From Cyanobium sp. Cruz-8D1 (lineage in GTDB: Bacteria > Cyanobacteriota > Cyanobacteriia > PCC-6307 > Cyanobiaceae): a stretch of 64,000 nt of DNA. Position 1 is the stretch's first letter; each line of letters starts with the position of its first letter. Shown piece after piece: positions 51,320 to 60,973 of the stretch. The stretch spans positions 1-64,000 of the forward strand of contig NZ_JAGQCD010000007.1 in assembly GCF_024345975.1 (NCBI RefSeq), given 5' to 3'. The notes beneath the pieces are model-generated. The model saw nothing but the letters and a program-made list of their open reading frames with translations, was not told the origin of the DNA and did no database searches. The position numbers and the translations under genes are program-made.

Positions 51320-52537
51320 ATGGCGGCGGAGAGCACCCCAGAGGCGAACGACCCTCAGGGAACCCCTCCCTCGCCATCGGCGCCGGCGCCGGCGCCGCCG
51401 GCCTTTCGCCCTGGGCTCGAAGGGGTGCCGGCCACCCAGTCGGCCATCTGCGACATCGAAGGGCAATGTGGACTGCTCACCTACCGGGGCTACCCCATCG
51501 AGCAGCTCGCCAACCAGAGCAGCTTCCTTGAAACCGCCTATCTGCTGATCTGGGGGGAGCTGCCGACAATCTTCCAGCTGCGGGAGTTCGAGCAGGAGGT
51601 GCAGATGCACCGACGGCTCAGCTTCCGCATCCGGGACATGATGAAGTGCTTCCCGGCCACGGGCCATCCGATGGATGCCCTCCAGGCCAGTGCGGCGTCC
51701 CTGGGACTCTTCTATTCCCGGCGTGCCCTGTACGACCCCCAGTACATCGTCGATGCGGTGGTGCGGTTGATCGCCAAGATCCCCACGATGGTGGCGGCGT
51801 TCCAGCTGATCCGGAAGGGTCAGGATCCGATCCAGCCCCGGGACGACCTCGCCTACTCGGCCAACTTCCTCTACATGCTCACGGAGCGGGAGCCCGATCC
51901 CCTGGCGGCACGGATCTTCGATGCCTGTCTGATCCTGCACGCCGAGCACAGCCTCAACGCCAGCACCTTCAGCGCCCGGGTCACCGCCAGCACCCTCACT
52001 GACCCTTACGCCGTGGTGGCTTCCGCTGTGGGCACCCTGGCCGGGCCCCTGCATGGTGGCGCCAACGAGGACGTCCTCGACATGCTCGACCAGATCGGCA
52101 GCACCGATCAGGTGGAGCCCTGGCTCGATCGGGCCATCGCCCAGAAGCAGAAGATCATGGGCTTCGGCCATCGCGAGTACCGGGTCAAGGACCCCCGGGC
52201 CGTGATCCTGCAGGGCCTGGCCGAGGAGCTCTTCCAGCGCTTCGGCCATGACGCCATGTACGACGTGGCCCTCAAGCTCGAGGAGGTGGCGGAGCGGCGC
52301 CTCGGGCCGAAGGGAATTTTCCCGAACGTCGACTTCTATTCCGGTCTTGTCTATCGAAAGCTAGGTATTCCCCGCGACCTGTTCACCCCCATCTTCGCCA
52401 TCGCCCGTACGGCAGGATGGCTGGCCCACTGGAAGGAACAACTGGGTGCCAACCGCATCTACCGTCCCTCGCAGATCTACACCGGTTCCGCCGAACGGGG
52501 CTGGTTGCCCCTGGAAAGCCGTCCGGTTCCTGGCTGA
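51320..52537 (+). CDS. gltA: citrate synthase
   Basis: A 405-residue product from the ATG at 51320 (MAAESTPEAND); the frame is open upstream to 51212, overlapping sixA. It condenses oxaloacetate and acetyl-CoA. Features are CDIEGQCGLLTYRGYPIEQL, FSFRIRDMMKCFPATGHPMD-like sequence, ILHAEHSLNASTFSARVTAS with a catalytic His, GPLHGGANEDVLDMLDQIG with the second, and GFGHREYRVKDPRA. PNVDFYSGLVYRKLGIPRDL includes the catalytic Asp. All three catalytic residues are present. Confidence 0.96.
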   Translation: MAAESTPEANDPQGTPPSPSAPAPAPPAFRPGLEGVPATQSAICDIEGQCGLLTYRGYPIEQLANQSSFLETAYLLIWGELPTIFQLREFEQEVQMHRRLSFRIRDMMKCFPATGHPMDALQASAASLGLFYSRRALYDPQYIVDAVVRLIAKIPTMVAAFQLIRKGQDPIQPRDDLAYSANFLYMLTEREPDPLAARIFDACLILHAEHSLNASTFSARVTASTLTDPYAVVASAVGTLAGPLHGGANEDVLDMLDQIGSTDQVEPWLDRAIAQKQKIMGFGHREYRVKDPRAVILQGLAEELFQRFGHDAMYDVALKLEEVAERRLGPKGIFPNVDFYSGLVYRKLGIPRDLFTPIFAIARTAGWLAHWKEQLGANRIYRPSQIYTGSAERGWLPLESRPVPG

Positions 52538-52577
52538 CCCCGTTTCCCCCTAGGTTCCCTTCCACCGGAGTTCTCTG

Positions 52578-53729
52578 ATGCTGTCCACTGGCCCGTTGGG
52601 TGCCGCCGTCGCTCCCCCTGGTCTCGATCTCCAGTCGAGCTTCATCGACCTGGCCCAGGGCCTGGGCCTCACGGCCGGCGCCGCCCGCCTGCTGTGGCTG
52701 CCGCTGCCGATGGTGCTGGTGCTGGTGGGCGCCGTGGTCGGCGTCCTGGTGAGCGTCTGGCTGGAGCGCAAGATCTCCGCGGCGGTGCAGCAGCGCATCG
52801 GCCCCGAATACGCCGGTGCCCTGGGTGTGCTCCAGCCCCTGGCCGATGGTCTCAAGCTGGTGTTCAAGGAGGACATCATCCCGGCCCGGGCCGACTCCGT
52901 GCTCTTCAGCCTCGGCCCGGTGCTGGTGGTGGTGCCGGTGATCCTGTCCTGGCTGGTGGTGCCGTTCGGTCAGAACCTGCTGATCAGCAACGTGGGCGTG
53001 GGCATCTTCCTCTGGATCGCCCTCAGCAGCATCCAGCCGATCGGTCTGCTGATGAGTGGCTACTCCAGCAATAACAAGTACTCCCTTCTCGGTGGGCTGC
53101 GGGCCGCGGCCCAGTCGATCAGCTATGAGATCCCCCTGGCCCTGGCGGTTCTGGCGGTGGTGATGATGAGCAACTCCCTCAGCACCGTTGACATCGTCGC
53201 CCAGCAGACGGGGGCTGGCATCCTCAGCTGGAACATCTGGCGCCAGCCCGTCGGCTTCGTGATCTTCTGGATCTGTGCCCTGGCGGAGTGCGAGCGCCTT
53301 CCCTTCGACCTTCCAGAGGCTGAAGAGGAGCTGGTGGCCGGCTACCAGACGGAATACTCCGGCATGAAGTTCGCCCTCTTTTACCTGGGCAGCTACATCA
53401 ACCTGGTGCTCTCGGCCCTGCTCGTGTCGGTGCTTTACCTGGGGGGCTGGAGTTTCCCGATCCCCGTCGAGTGGATCACCGGCTGGCTGGGAGTCTCCCC
53501 CGACGCCCCCCTGGTCCAGGTGATCACCGGTTCGGTCGGCATCGTCAGCACGATCCTGAAGGCCTACCTGCTGGTGTTCTTCGCCATCCTGCTGCGCTGG
53601 ACCACCCCACGGGTGCGGATCGACCAACTGCTCGACCTGGGCTGGAAGTTCCTGCTGCCGATCGCCCTGGTCAACCTCCTGGTCACCGCCGGCCTCAAGC
53701 TGGCCTTCCCGGCGGCTTTCGGCGGCTGA
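52578..53729 (+). CDS. ndhA: NAD(P)H-quinone oxidoreductase subunit 1
   Basis: A 383-residue membrane subunit of NDH-1 at the junction with the peripheral arm. It has about eight helices. Blocks include [80 protein letters not shown] and [20 protein letters not shown]. The family's quinone-chamber acidic residues in [20 protein letters not shown] are intact. It heads the ndhA-ndhI-ndhG-ndhE operon. Confidence 0.97.
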   Translation: MLSTGPLGAAVAPPGLDLQSSFIDLAQGLGLTAGAARLLWLPLPMVLVLVGAVVGVLVSVWLERKISAAVQQRIGPEYAGALGVLQPLADGLKLVFKEDIIPARADSVLFSLGPVLVVVPVILSWLVVPFGQNLLISNVGVGIFLWIALSSIQPIGLLMSGYSSNNKYSLLGGLRAAAQSISYEIPLALAVLAVVMMSNSLSTVDIVAQQTGAGILSWNIWRQPVGFVIFWICALAECERLPFDLPEAEEELVAGYQTEYSGMKFALFYLGSYINLVLSALLVSVLYLGGWSFPIPVEWITGWLGVSPDAPLVQVITGSVGIVSTILKAYLLVFFAILLRWTTPRVRIDQLLDLGWKFLLPIALVNLLVTAGLKLAFPAAFGG

Positions 53730-53807
53730 AGCTGCTGCCCGGATACCAACAGCGCCGCCACCCTGGGCCATCATGGTCCCCATCCCGTAACCCCCTCGCC
53801 CCCAGCC

Positions 53808-54440
53808 ATGTTCGGGTTTCTCAAACAAGTCGGTGACTACACCCGGGAGGCGGTGAGCGCGGCCCAGACCCTGACCCAGGGTCTGGCGGTCACCTTCGAC
53901 CACCTGCGCCGGCGGCCGATCACGGTGCAGTACCCCTACGAGAAGTTGATCCCCTCCGAGCGTTACCGGGGTCGGATCCACTACGAACTCGACAAGTGCA
54001 TCTCCTGCGAGGTGTGTGTGCGGGTGTGCCCCATCAACCTGCCCGTGGTCGACTGGGTGATGAACAAGGCCACCAAGAAGAAGGAGCTGCGTAATTATTC
54101 GATCGACTTCGGGGTGTGCATTTTCTGCGGCAACTGCGTGGAGTATTGCCCCACCAATTGCCTCTCCATGACCGAGGAGTACGAGTTGGCGGCCTTCGAC
54201 CGCCACAGCCTCAACTACGACAACGTCGCCCTCGGCCGCTTGCCCACCAGCGTCACGTCTGATCCGGCGGTGTTCGCCCTGCGGGAGCTGGCCTACCTGC
54301 CCAAGGGTGTCCTCGATCCCCATGGGGTGCCCGCCAGTGAGCCCCGGGCCGGCCAGTTGCCGTCCCAGGTGCTGGAGGCCTTGCAAAAGGAGACAGCCTC
54401 GAGCGGCGCCGCCCCTTCCGACAGCACTGGAGAGTCCTGA
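53808..54440 (+). CDS. ndhI: NAD(P)H-quinone oxidoreductase subunit I
   Basis: A 210-residue ferredoxin-like subunit with two 4Fe-4S motifs: [12 protein letters not shown] and [12 protein letters not shown]. Flanking family sequence is [20 protein letters not shown] and [20 protein letters not shown]. The first ~20 residues form an amphipathic helix that lies on the membrane. It is the last Fe-S step before quinone. The stop overlaps the ndhG ATG by one base. Confidence 0.97.
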   Translation: MFGFLKQVGDYTREAVSAAQTLTQGLAVTFDHLRRRPITVQYPYEKLIPSERYRGRIHYELDKCISCEVCVRVCPINLPVVDWVMNKATKKKELRNYSIDFGVCIFCGNCVEYCPTNCLSMTEEYELAAFDRHSLNYDNVALGRLPTSVTSDPAVFALRELAYLPKGVLDPHGVPASEPRAGQLPSQVLEALQKETASSGAAPSDSTGES

Positions 54441-55066
54441 TGTCGATCGCCTCCACCACCCAGCAGATCTGCTTCGCTGTGCTCTCGGCCACCACGGTGG
54501 TCGGTTCGATCGGGGTCGTCCTGCTGCCCAACATCGTCTATTCCGCCTTCCTTCTGGGCGGTGTCTTTCTATCGGTGGCCGGGCTCTACCTGCTGCTCAA
54601 CGCCAGCTTCGTCGCGGCGGCCCAGATCCTCGTCTATGTGGGCGCCGTCAATGTCCTGATCCTGTTCGCGATCATGCTCGTGAACAAGCAGGAAACCCTC
54701 GCTGCGATCCCCGGCCTGCTGGTGCGTCGTCTGCTGTCGGGGGCGGTCTGCGCCGGCCTGTTCGCCCTGCTGCTGCGGGTGGCCTTCACCACCGCCTGGG
54801 CCCTGCCGGGGCCCCCTCCGGTCGGCGAAGAGGCCACGATCCGGATCGGCGAGCACCTGTTCACCGATTACCTGCTGCCCTTCGAGCTGGCGTCGGTCCT
54901 GCTGCTGATGGCGATGATCGGTGCCATTGTCCTGGCCCGTCGCGACGTCTTCACGACCGACGTGATCACCGGTGAGCCCGCCGATCAGGGGCTGATCGAG
55001 AAGGAGCGGACGCCACTTCTGATCGAGACGACCACCCCAGAGCCCACGCTGCTTTCCAAGCCATGA
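54440..55066 (+). CDS. ndhG: NAD(P)H-quinone oxidoreductase subunit 6
   Basis: A 208-residue membrane subunit with five helices: residues about 7-24, 30-48, 54-75, 93-116 and 146-170. [20 protein letters not shown] and [20 protein letters not shown] are the conserved parts. The polar C-terminal tail is typical of cyanobacterial NdhG. It overlaps ndhE by four bases. Confidence 0.95.
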   Translation: MSIASTTQQICFAVLSATTVVGSIGVVLLPNIVYSAFLLGGVFLSVAGLYLLLNASFVAAAQILVYVGAVNVLILFAIMLVNKQETLAAIPGLLVRRLLSGAVCAGLFALLLRVAFTTAWALPGPPPVGEEATIRIGEHLFTDYLLPFELASVLLLMAMIGAIVLARRDVFTTDVITGEPADQGLIEKERTPLLIETTTPEPTLLSKP

Positions 55067-55392
55067 GCACCGACCTCGCCTCACCGATCCCGCTCGAGGG
55101 GTTTCTCACCGTCGCGGCGATGCTGTTCTGCGTCGGCGTCTGGGGGCTGATCAACAGTCGCAATGCCGTGCGGGTGTTGATGAGCATCGAGCTGATGCTG
55201 AACGCCGTCAACATCAACCTGATGGCCTTCTCCAACTACCTCGATGGCCAGCTCATCCGCGGCCAGGTTTTCGCCATCTTCGTGATCACCGTGGCGGCGG
55301 CCGAGGCGGCCGTCGGTCTGGCTATCCTCCTGTCGCTCTATCGCAACCGCGAAACAGTCGACATGGAGCGCTTCAACCTGTTGCGCTGGTAA
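55063..55392 (+). CDS. ndhE: NAD(P)H-quinone oxidoreductase subunit 4L
   Basis: A 109-residue product with three helices, homologous to NuoK. The conserved Glu-containing helices are [20 protein letters not shown] and [20 protein letters not shown]. It is the final gene of the ndhA-I-G-E operon and overlaps ndhG by four bases. Confidence 0.96.
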   Translation: MSTDLASPIPLEGFLTVAAMLFCVGVWGLINSRNAVRVLMSIELMLNAVNINLMAFSNYLDGQLIRGQVFAIFVITVAAAEAAVGLAILLSLYRNRETVDMERFNLLRW

Positions 55393-55419
55393 CGGTGCAA
55401 GTGTCGCGCGATCCGGCCC

Positions 55420-56409
55420 ATGCGGCTTGAGAGGGTCTGGCTGATTCTTCGCAAGGGAAGCCAGGCGGCCCAACGCCAGGCTCGACGCTGTGCCCAGGAT
55501 CTGCGTTCCCAGGGGGTGATCGTCACCACCGCCGTCAGCGGTCTGGGGCTGAATCCGTTCCCTGGTCTGCTCGCCACCGAAGCCGAACTCCCCGACCTGG
55601 CCGTGGTGCTCGGCGGGGATGGCACGGTCCTGGCGGCGGCCCGCCACCTGGCGAGCTTTGCCGTGCCGCTGCTCAGCTTCAACGTTGGCGGCCACCTGGG
55701 CTTCCTCACCCATGAACGGCGTCTGCTGCGGCTGCGGGGCGAGGCCAACGGGGAGGCCGGCAGCCAGGATCCCGACGACAACCTCTGGCAACGCCTGCGC
55801 GACGACCGCTTCGCGATCGAGAAGCGCATGATGCTGGAAGCCCGGATCGACCGGGGGGACGGCGTGCCCCAGGACGGGGATGCCTCCGTCGACGGGGATC
55901 TGAACGAGGTCGGTGATGGCCCCCACGGCGCCCTCAACGACTTCTATTTCCGCCCCTGCCTCGATGAACTCTCGCCCACCTGCATGCTGGAGCTCGAGAT
56001 CGACGGGGAGGTGGTGGATCAATACCGGGGCGATGGCCTGATCATCGCCACCCCCACCGGTTCCACCGGCTACGCGATGGCCGCTGGTGGGCCGATCCTG
56101 CATCCGGGCATCGAAGCGATCGTGGTCACGCCGATCTGCCCGATGAGCCTCTCCAGTCGGGCCGTGGTGGTTCCGCCGGGATCGCGGCTTTCGGTTTGGC
56201 CCCTGGGGGAGGCCAGCCGTCGGGTGAAGCTCTGGAAGGATGGCGCCCATGCCACCGTGCTGGAACCGGGTGATCGCTGCGTCCTGCAGCGGGGTCGCCA
56301 CCCGGTGCTGATGCTCCAGCTGGAGCACAGCCCCTCGTACTACAGCACCCTCACCCACAAGCTCCACTGGGCCGGCAGCCTCACTGCCGGCGAACCGTCC
56401 CGCAACTGA
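55420..56409 (+). CDS. nadK: NAD(+) kinase
   Basis: A 329-residue product starting [20 protein letters not shown]. NadK makes NADP from NAD and ATP. Motifs are [20 protein letters not shown] (GGDGT), [40 protein letters not shown] with the NxE-type region shifted, [20 protein letters not shown] and [20 protein letters not shown]. The ALNDFYF block has Asp-Phe where NE usually appears. It lies 27 bases after ndhE and is probably part of the same transcription unit, linking NADP supply with NDH-1. Confidence 0.95.
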   Translation: MRLERVWLILRKGSQAAQRQARRCAQDLRSQGVIVTTAVSGLGLNPFPGLLATEAELPDLAVVLGGDGTVLAAARHLASFAVPLLSFNVGGHLGFLTHERRLLRLRGEANGEAGSQDPDDNLWQRLRDDRFAIEKRMMLEARIDRGDGVPQDGDASVDGDLNEVGDGPHGALNDFYFRPCLDELSPTCMLELEIDGEVVDQYRGDGLIIATPTGSTGYAMAAGGPILHPGIEAIVVTPICPMSLSSRAVVVPPGSRLSVWPLGEASRRVKLWKDGAHATVLEPGDRCVLQRGRHPVLMLQLEHSPSYYSTLTHKLHWAGSLTAGEPSRN

Positions 56410-56442
56410 CCAGCTCCGCTCCGCCCTGAAGTCCCTTTCCCC

Positions 56443-56991
56443 ATGGCCCTGGAAATCGAGCGTCGCTTCCTCGTCAGCGGCGACCAGTGGCGCTCCCACG
56501 CGCACCGGGCCAGGGCGATCCGCCAGGGCTACCTGGTGACCGGGAACGGGGAACTCACCCTGCGGGTGCGGCTGGCCCAGGCCCCGGACGGCGCCATGGA
56601 GGCGTTCCTCACCCTCAAGCTGCCGGCCGCAGGAGCGGCGGAGTCACCTCCCGTCGGTCAGGCCCTGACGCGGCAGGAGTACGAGTACCCGATCCCGGCC
56701 GCCGATGCTGAGGCCCTGCTGGAGGGCAGTGCCCATCAGCTCTGCAAGACGCGTTATGGCCTGGATCTGCCCGGCGGCGACTGGGTGCTGGATGTGTTTG
56801 AGGCCGCCAATGCTCCCCTGGTGGTAGCGGAGGTGGAACTGGAGCGGGCCGATCAGGCTGTTGCCGTTCCCGCCTGGTGTTCCAGGGAGATCACCGGCCG
56901 CCGCGAGCTCAGCAATGCCGCCTTGGCCCACCGTCCCCTGGCGTCGTGGCCAGTGGCCGAGCGGGAGTCTCTGCTACCCCAGGACAGCTGA
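56443..56991 (+). CDS. CYTH domain protein (triphosphate tunnel family)
   Basis: A 182-residue product. It starts MALEIERRFLVSGDQWRS, the CYTH ExEx(K) signature with Arg at the Lys position. Later blocks are IRQGYLVTGNGELTLRVRLA, FLTLKLPAAG, RQEYEYPIPAADAEALLE, KTRYGLDLPGGDWVLDVFEA and VAEVELERADQAV. Members hydrolyse inorganic tripolyphosphate or act on other organophosphates. It is three bases from the convergent pedR-like stop. Confidence 0.9.
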   Translation: MALEIERRFLVSGDQWRSHAHRARAIRQGYLVTGNGELTLRVRLAQAPDGAMEAFLTLKLPAAGAAESPPVGQALTRQEYEYPIPAADAEALLEGSAHQLCKTRYGLDLPGGDWVLDVFEAANAPLVVAEVELERADQAVAVPAWCSREITGRRELSNAALAHRPLASWPVAERESLLPQDS

Positions 56992-56993
56992 AA

Positions 56994-57356
56994 TCAGCCG
57001 GGCCTGGTCGCGTCGTCGTGGGGCAGGGCACAGCAATTGAAACCATCGCGGCAGATCTTGCCGTGGTCCATGGCCCAGTTCAGCAGGGCCACCCGGTTCT
57101 TGGCGCCGGTCTTGGTGAAGATGTTGCTGACGTGGTTGTCGACGGTGCGCTTGCTGATCGTCAGCTGGCCGGCGATTTCCAGGTTGGTGAGGCCCGTGGC
57201 CACCAGCTCAATGATCTCGAGTTCCCTCTCCGATAACTCGCTGCGTGCATGCACCATGGGCCGCTCCGGGGACGGGGGCATCGATGGAGCCGGGGGCCTG
57301 CGCTCAGCCATCGGCTCCTCGGCGGTTGCACTCACTCTAGGCAGCGTCTGCTCCAT
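56994..57356 (-). CDS. pedR: LuxR-type regulator, PedR-like
   Basis: A 120-residue product. A Pro-rich start is followed by the HTH: LSERELEIIELVATGLTNLE, IAGQLTISKRTVDNHVSNIF, TKTGAKNRVALLNWAMDHGK. The C-terminal ICRDGFNCCALPHDD holds three Cys residues. PedR of Synechocystis is a small LuxR-type protein whose activity depends on thioredoxin-controlled Cys, linking photosynthetic electron flow to gene expression. No receiver domain is present. The start overlaps that of metF on the other strand. Confidence 0.85.
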   Translation of the reverse strand: MEQTLPRVSATAEEPMAERRPPAPSMPPSPERPMVHARSELSERELEIIELVATGLTNLEIAGQLTISKRTVDNHVSNIFTKTGAKNRVALLNWAMDHGKICRDGFNCCALPHDDATRPG

Positions 57357-57357
57357 G

Positions 57358-58314
57358 ATGACCCTGTCATGGAGATCGCCGTTGCAGCTTCGACAGGCCC
57401 TGGCGGAAGGCCGCTTCGCCATCACAGCGGAAGTGACCCCGCCCCGTGGGGGCAACGCCGGCCGCACCCTCGAGGCCGCGGCGGCGCTGCGGGGCCTGGT
57501 GCAGGCGGTCAACGTCACCGACGGCAGCCGGGCGGTGATGCGAATGAGCAGCCTGGCGATGTGCCGCCTGCTGCTGGAGGCCGGCATCGAGCCCGTGCTG
57601 CAGATGACCTGCCGCGACCGCAACCGCATCGCCCTCCAGGCCGACCTGCTCGGCGCCCATGCCCTCGGCATCCGCAACCTGCTCTGCCTGACCGGTGACC
57701 CGGTGCGGGCCGGGGATCAGCCTGAAGCCCGACCGGTGAATGAGCTGGAGGCGGTGCGGCTGCTGCAGCTGGTGCGGACCCTCAACGCCGGCGAGGATCC
57801 GGTGAAGGGGACGCTGCCGGATGGGGCCACGGCGTTGTTCCCCGGCGCCGCCGCCGATCCCCAGTCGCCCAGCTGGAGCGGACTGTGCTCCCGGGTGCGG
57901 CGCAAGCAGGAGGCCGGAGCCCGCTTCGTCCAGACCCAGATGGTGATGGACACGGCCTGTCTGCGCCGCTTCGTGGAGGAGATCACCGCCCCGCTCGGTC
58001 TGCCGGTGCTGGCCGGGGTGTTTCTGCTCAAGTCGGCCCGCAATGCCCAGTTCATCAACCGTGTGGTGCCCGGGGCCCGCATCCCCCAAGCCCTGATCGA
58101 TCGCCTCGCCGGCGCCGAGGATGCGGCGGCGGAAGGCGTGGCGATCGCCGCCGAACAGGTGGCTGCCTACCGCTCCATCGCCCAGGGTGTGCACCTGATG
58201 GCGATCAAGGCCGAGCACCGCATCCCCCAGATCCTTCAGCTGGCGGGCCTAGGGGGCACCGCTGGCGGCGAGGTCAGTGCCGAGCAGCTCGGCCATGGCC
58301 TTCTGTTGCGGTGA
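57358..58314 (+). CDS. metF: methylenetetrahydrofolate reductase
   Basis: A 318-residue TIM-barrel flavoprotein starting MTLSWRSPLQLRQALAEGRF (an ATG three bases earlier is possible). It reduces 5,10-methylene-THF to 5-methyl-THF for methionine synthesis. Features are AITAEVTPPRGGNAGRTLEA with the catalytic Glu, AVNVTDGSRAVMRMSSLAMC, LQMTCRDRNRIALQADLLGA, LGIRNLLCLTGDPVR with the FAD-contacting Asp, and ARFVQTQMVMD. The start region overlaps pedR head to head, and the 3' end overlaps the convergent nucleotidyltransferase by 66 bases. Confidence 0.93.
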   Translation: MTLSWRSPLQLRQALAEGRFAITAEVTPPRGGNAGRTLEAAAALRGLVQAVNVTDGSRAVMRMSSLAMCRLLLEAGIEPVLQMTCRDRNRIALQADLLGAHALGIRNLLCLTGDPVRAGDQPEARPVNELEAVRLLQLVRTLNAGEDPVKGTLPDGATALFPGAAADPQSPSWSGLCSRVRRKQEAGARFVQTQMVMDTACLRRFVEEITAPLGLPVLAGVFLLKSARNAQFINRVVPGARIPQALIDRLAGAEDAAAEGVAIAAEQVAAYRSIAQGVHLMAIKAEHRIPQILQLAGLGGTAGGEVSAEQLGHGLLLR

Positions 58315-59430
58315 CGGCGTGCCCACGTCCTGGCGGCGGGCGTCGGTGATCAGCCAGTCGAGGGCGGCTTCCTGCAGATCGAAGTGGTCGCCGTTGCGGT
58401 CGACGCAATAGCGGCCGTAGACGAGCTTCTCGACGAGCTGAACGCCGGCCCCGATCCGGGAATAATCAAAGATGATCGAGTTGTCGATCGTGGCGCCTTC
58501 ACAGATGTGGCAACTGGGCCCGATCATGGCCGGCCCGATGATGGTCACACCGTTCTCGATGCGGGTCATGCCGCCCACGAAGATCGGCCCCTCAACGTGG
58601 ATCTTGTCCCAGTCGGCCGCCACGTTCAGACCCGCATAGATCCCCGGACGCACCTCCTTGCCGGGAATCTGCACCTGACGCACATGCCCTTGCAGAACAC
58701 TGCGGATCGCCTGCCAGTAATCCGGCACCTTGCCGATGTCGACCCACTCGAACTCCATGGGCAGGGCATAGAAGGGGGCCCCGGATTCGACCAGCCTTGG
58801 GAACAGATCGGCGGCGATATCGAAGGGTTCTCCACTGGGGATGAAGTCGAGGACTTTCGGCTCGAAGATGTAGATGCCCGTGTTGATCATGTCGCTGGCG
58901 GCCTCTTCCACCGATGGCTTCTCCTGGAAGGAGAGCACTCGGCCGGCCTCATCGGTCACCACCACTCCGTAACTGCTCACCTGATCGCGGGGCACCCGCT
59001 TGGTGATCAGGCTGGCCATGGCCCCCTTCTCGCGGTGGCGCCGCATGGCTTCGCTGAGGTCGAGGTCGATCAGGGCATCGCCGCAGAGCACCACGAAGGT
59101 GTCGTCGAAGAAGGCCTGGAAGTCCTGGATCTTCTTCAGCCCTCCGGCCGAACCCATCGCTTCACCGATCAGCTCCCCGTCACTGATGCGTCCTTCGAAG
59201 CTATAGGCGATCTGAACATCGAAGCGCTGCCCATCGCGGAAGTAGTTCTCGATCTCCTCCGACAGGTGGGAGACGTTGACCATGATTTCGTTGAAGCCGT
59301 GCTCCCGGAGCAACTCGAGCAGAAACTCCATCACGGGTTTCTGCAGGATCGGAATCATCGGCTTGGGGGTGGTGTGCGTGATCGGCCGCACCCGTGTTCC
59401 CTTGCCTGCCGCCAGGATCATCGCCTTCAT
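58249..59430 (-). CDS. NDP-sugar pyrophosphorylase with left-handed beta-helix tail
   Basis: A 393-residue product. The nucleotidyltransferase domain begins MKAMILAAGKGTRVRPITHT and continues PKPMIPILQKPVMEFLLELL, CGDALIDLDLSEAMRRHREK, QEKPSVEEAASDMINTGIYI and FEWVDIGKVPDYWQAIRSVL. The C-terminal part has hexapeptide-like repeats (IYAGLNVAADWDKIHVEGPI, GVTIIGPAMIGPSCHICEGA, TIDNSIIFDYSRIGAG). These fit mannose-1-phosphate guanylyltransferase-like or glucose-1-phosphate nucleotidyltransferases; the sugar is uncertain. Its C-terminus overlaps metF by 66 bases. Confidence 0.9.
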   Translation of the reverse strand: MKAMILAAGKGTRVRPITHTTPKPMIPILQKPVMEFLLELLREHGFNEIMVNVSHLSEEIENYFRDGQRFDVQIAYSFEGRISDGELIGEAMGSAGGLKKIQDFQAFFDDTFVVLCGDALIDLDLSEAMRRHREKGAMASLITKRVPRDQVSSYGVVVTDEAGRVLSFQEKPSVEEAASDMINTGIYIFEPKVLDFIPSGEPFDIAADLFPRLVESGAPFYALPMEFEWVDIGKVPDYWQAIRSVLQGHVRQVQIPGKEVRPGIYAGLNVAADWDKIHVEGPIFVGGMTRIENGVTIIGPAMIGPSCHICEGATIDNSIIFDYSRIGAGVQLVEKLVYGRYCVDRNGDHFDLQEAALDWLITDARRQDVGTPSPQQKAMAELLGTDLAASGAP

Positions 59431-59477
59431 CGGCGTCGTTTCATGTCGGAGTTGTAAAGCCAGCCTAAGGAGAAAAC

Positions 59478-60419
59478 TCAGGCTGCCACTGCCTCCAGAG
59501 CCGGCCCCCTATCTGACCCCTGAGCCGGCAGCCGCGGCAGGCTCAACGTTTCGGCCCTTTCCTCGCGCCGGCGCCGCAGGCTGAGCGGACCGTAGAGGCC
59601 GCCGGCCTGCTCCAACTCCACCTTGCCCTGGGAGGAGAGGAACAGCAGGGCCCAGAACACCCCCACCCGATCCCGGTCCAGGTCCTCCTCCGCCGGCGAG
59701 GCGGCGGGCGTGCTTTCGACGGCTTCCGCCCAGGCGCCCACCAAGGCATCGAAGCCCACCCATTCGAGGCTTTCGGCGGTGGGTGTCCAGTGCAGCAGAA
59801 AGCGGCTGAGGGCGGCGGTGGTCTCCGGCAGTTTCTCCCGGTGGGCCAGGGAGGCCACCTGGGCGATCGCGGCCCGTTCGCTGTAACGGCGGGCGCGGGG
59901 CCTGGGGCGCCCTTCCCCCCCGTCCTGCTCGAGCCGCTCGGCGATGTCCTCGAGCTGCCGGATCAGGTCTCCCAGGGTGACGGGGCGCTGCAGGGGCGGG
60001 GGGGCCACCGGACGGCGTTGCAGGTGCCGCTCCGGCCGCCGGGGCAGCGCCAGCGCTCCCGGGTCCCAATCGGCGGCGGCGTCCTCGGCACAGAAGGGGT
60101 CTTCCGGCAGGGGCTCGGGCGGGAAGGTGGCCGACTCCAGCAACTCCGCCTTCAGCCCCACCAGCACCGACGCCGCCAGGAACGCCTCGCTGGATTCGGC
60201 CAGATCCCGTTCGTAGCTCCCCCCCTGGGGGGCCAGCCGCCTGGGCTGTTCGATGCGCTGGCGCAGCTGGTCGAGGAAGCCGTCGACGACGGCGATCACA
60301 TCGACGTCCCAGGGGTCGATGTCACCCCGCTCGGCCGCGTCCTGGAGCAACCGGATGGCGAGTCTGGCGCCCGCTTCTGCCACGCGCGTTGTCCTGCTCG
60401 GGGGGGCTTCCGAGCGCAA
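59478..60419 (-). CDS. scpA: chromosome segregation/condensation protein ScpA
   Basis: A 313-residue product; a GTG start at 60386 is also possible. ScpA is the kleisin that bridges the SMC heads with ScpB. The N-terminal helical region is AIRLLQDAAERGDIDPWDVD, VIAVVDGFLDQLRQRIEQ, SSEAFLAASVLVGLKAELLE. The middle is a long Pro/Arg-rich linker. The C-terminal winged helix is DRVGVFWALLFLSSQGKVEL, EQAGGLYGPLSL. The linker is longer than in well-studied ScpA, as in many cyanobacteria. Confidence 0.88.
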   Translation of the reverse strand: MRSEAPPSRTTRVAEAGARLAIRLLQDAAERGDIDPWDVDVIAVVDGFLDQLRQRIEQPRRLAPQGGSYERDLAESSEAFLAASVLVGLKAELLESATFPPEPLPEDPFCAEDAAADWDPGALALPRRPERHLQRRPVAPPPLQRPVTLGDLIRQLEDIAERLEQDGGEGRPRPRARRYSERAAIAQVASLAHREKLPETTAALSRFLLHWTPTAESLEWVGFDALVGAWAEAVESTPAASPAEEDLDRDRVGVFWALLFLSSQGKVELEQAGGLYGPLSLRRRREERAETLSLPRLPAQGSDRGPALEAVAA

Positions 60420-60479
60420 GCTACCGGCTGTGGCCCGTTGGCACCAGTCGCGGTGAGCACCGAACTGTCCCCTAGGGCC

Positions 60480-60866
60480 TCAGTCGGCGGCCAGCGAAAG
60501 GCTTCCCTCGTCCTCGGGGGACAGGGCAGAACTCTCTCCGGCCGCCGGCAGCAGGCCGAGCTGGGCGTCGACGGTGGCCCGGTAGCGGCGCAGATCGTTC
60601 TCCAGTTCGCTGATCCGCACCTGCTGGGCCTCCGCGTCACCGTTGCTCTGCAGGGTTTCCACCTTGCGCACCACACCGCTCCAGACCGCGTAGATCCAGG
60701 CGGCGGTGGCGCCGATGCCGCCCACCAGCAGCAGCAGGGCGGCCAACGGCAGGGTGGAGCTGACACCCGGCAGGAAATGCACCGTGGTGGCCGTGGTGTT
60801 CTCCAGGGTGAACATCACCGTGGCCAAGCCGAAGCTGAAGATCAGAAGGAAATTGATCTGCCGCAT
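60480..60866 (-). CDS. LapA-domain membrane protein
   Basis: A 128-residue product starting MRQINFLLIFSFGLATVMFT. Two transmembrane segments are followed by a helical, coiled-coil-like tail (VETLQSNGDAEAQQVRISEL, ENDLRRYRATVDAQLG). ENTTATTVHFLPGVSSTLPL between the helices matches the LapA/DUF1049 loop. LapA-type proteins help lipopolysaccharide assembly in E. coli; the cyanobacterial role is not known. An upstream ATG at 60902 is in frame but less likely. Confidence 0.8.
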   Translation of the reverse strand: MRQINFLLIFSFGLATVMFTLENTTATTVHFLPGVSSTLPLAALLLLVGGIGATAAWIYAVWSGVVRKVETLQSNGDAEAQQVRISELENDLRRYRATVDAQLGLLPAAGESSALSPEDEGSLSLAAD

Positions 60867-60973
60867 GGAGACCCTCGCTGTGCGATGGAGGAGCGTAGGC
60901 ATCCTCCCCGCAGGATGGCGCCATCACCTCGGCCCTGCGCAGAGTTTCGTAACCGGCCCTCTGCGGCTGGGGG

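Noticed and set aside
52383..54386. Minus-strand open frame of about 667 codons across gltA, ndhA and ndhI
   Set aside because: It is antisense to three complete genes and has a His/Gln/Asp-rich composition typical of shadow frames.
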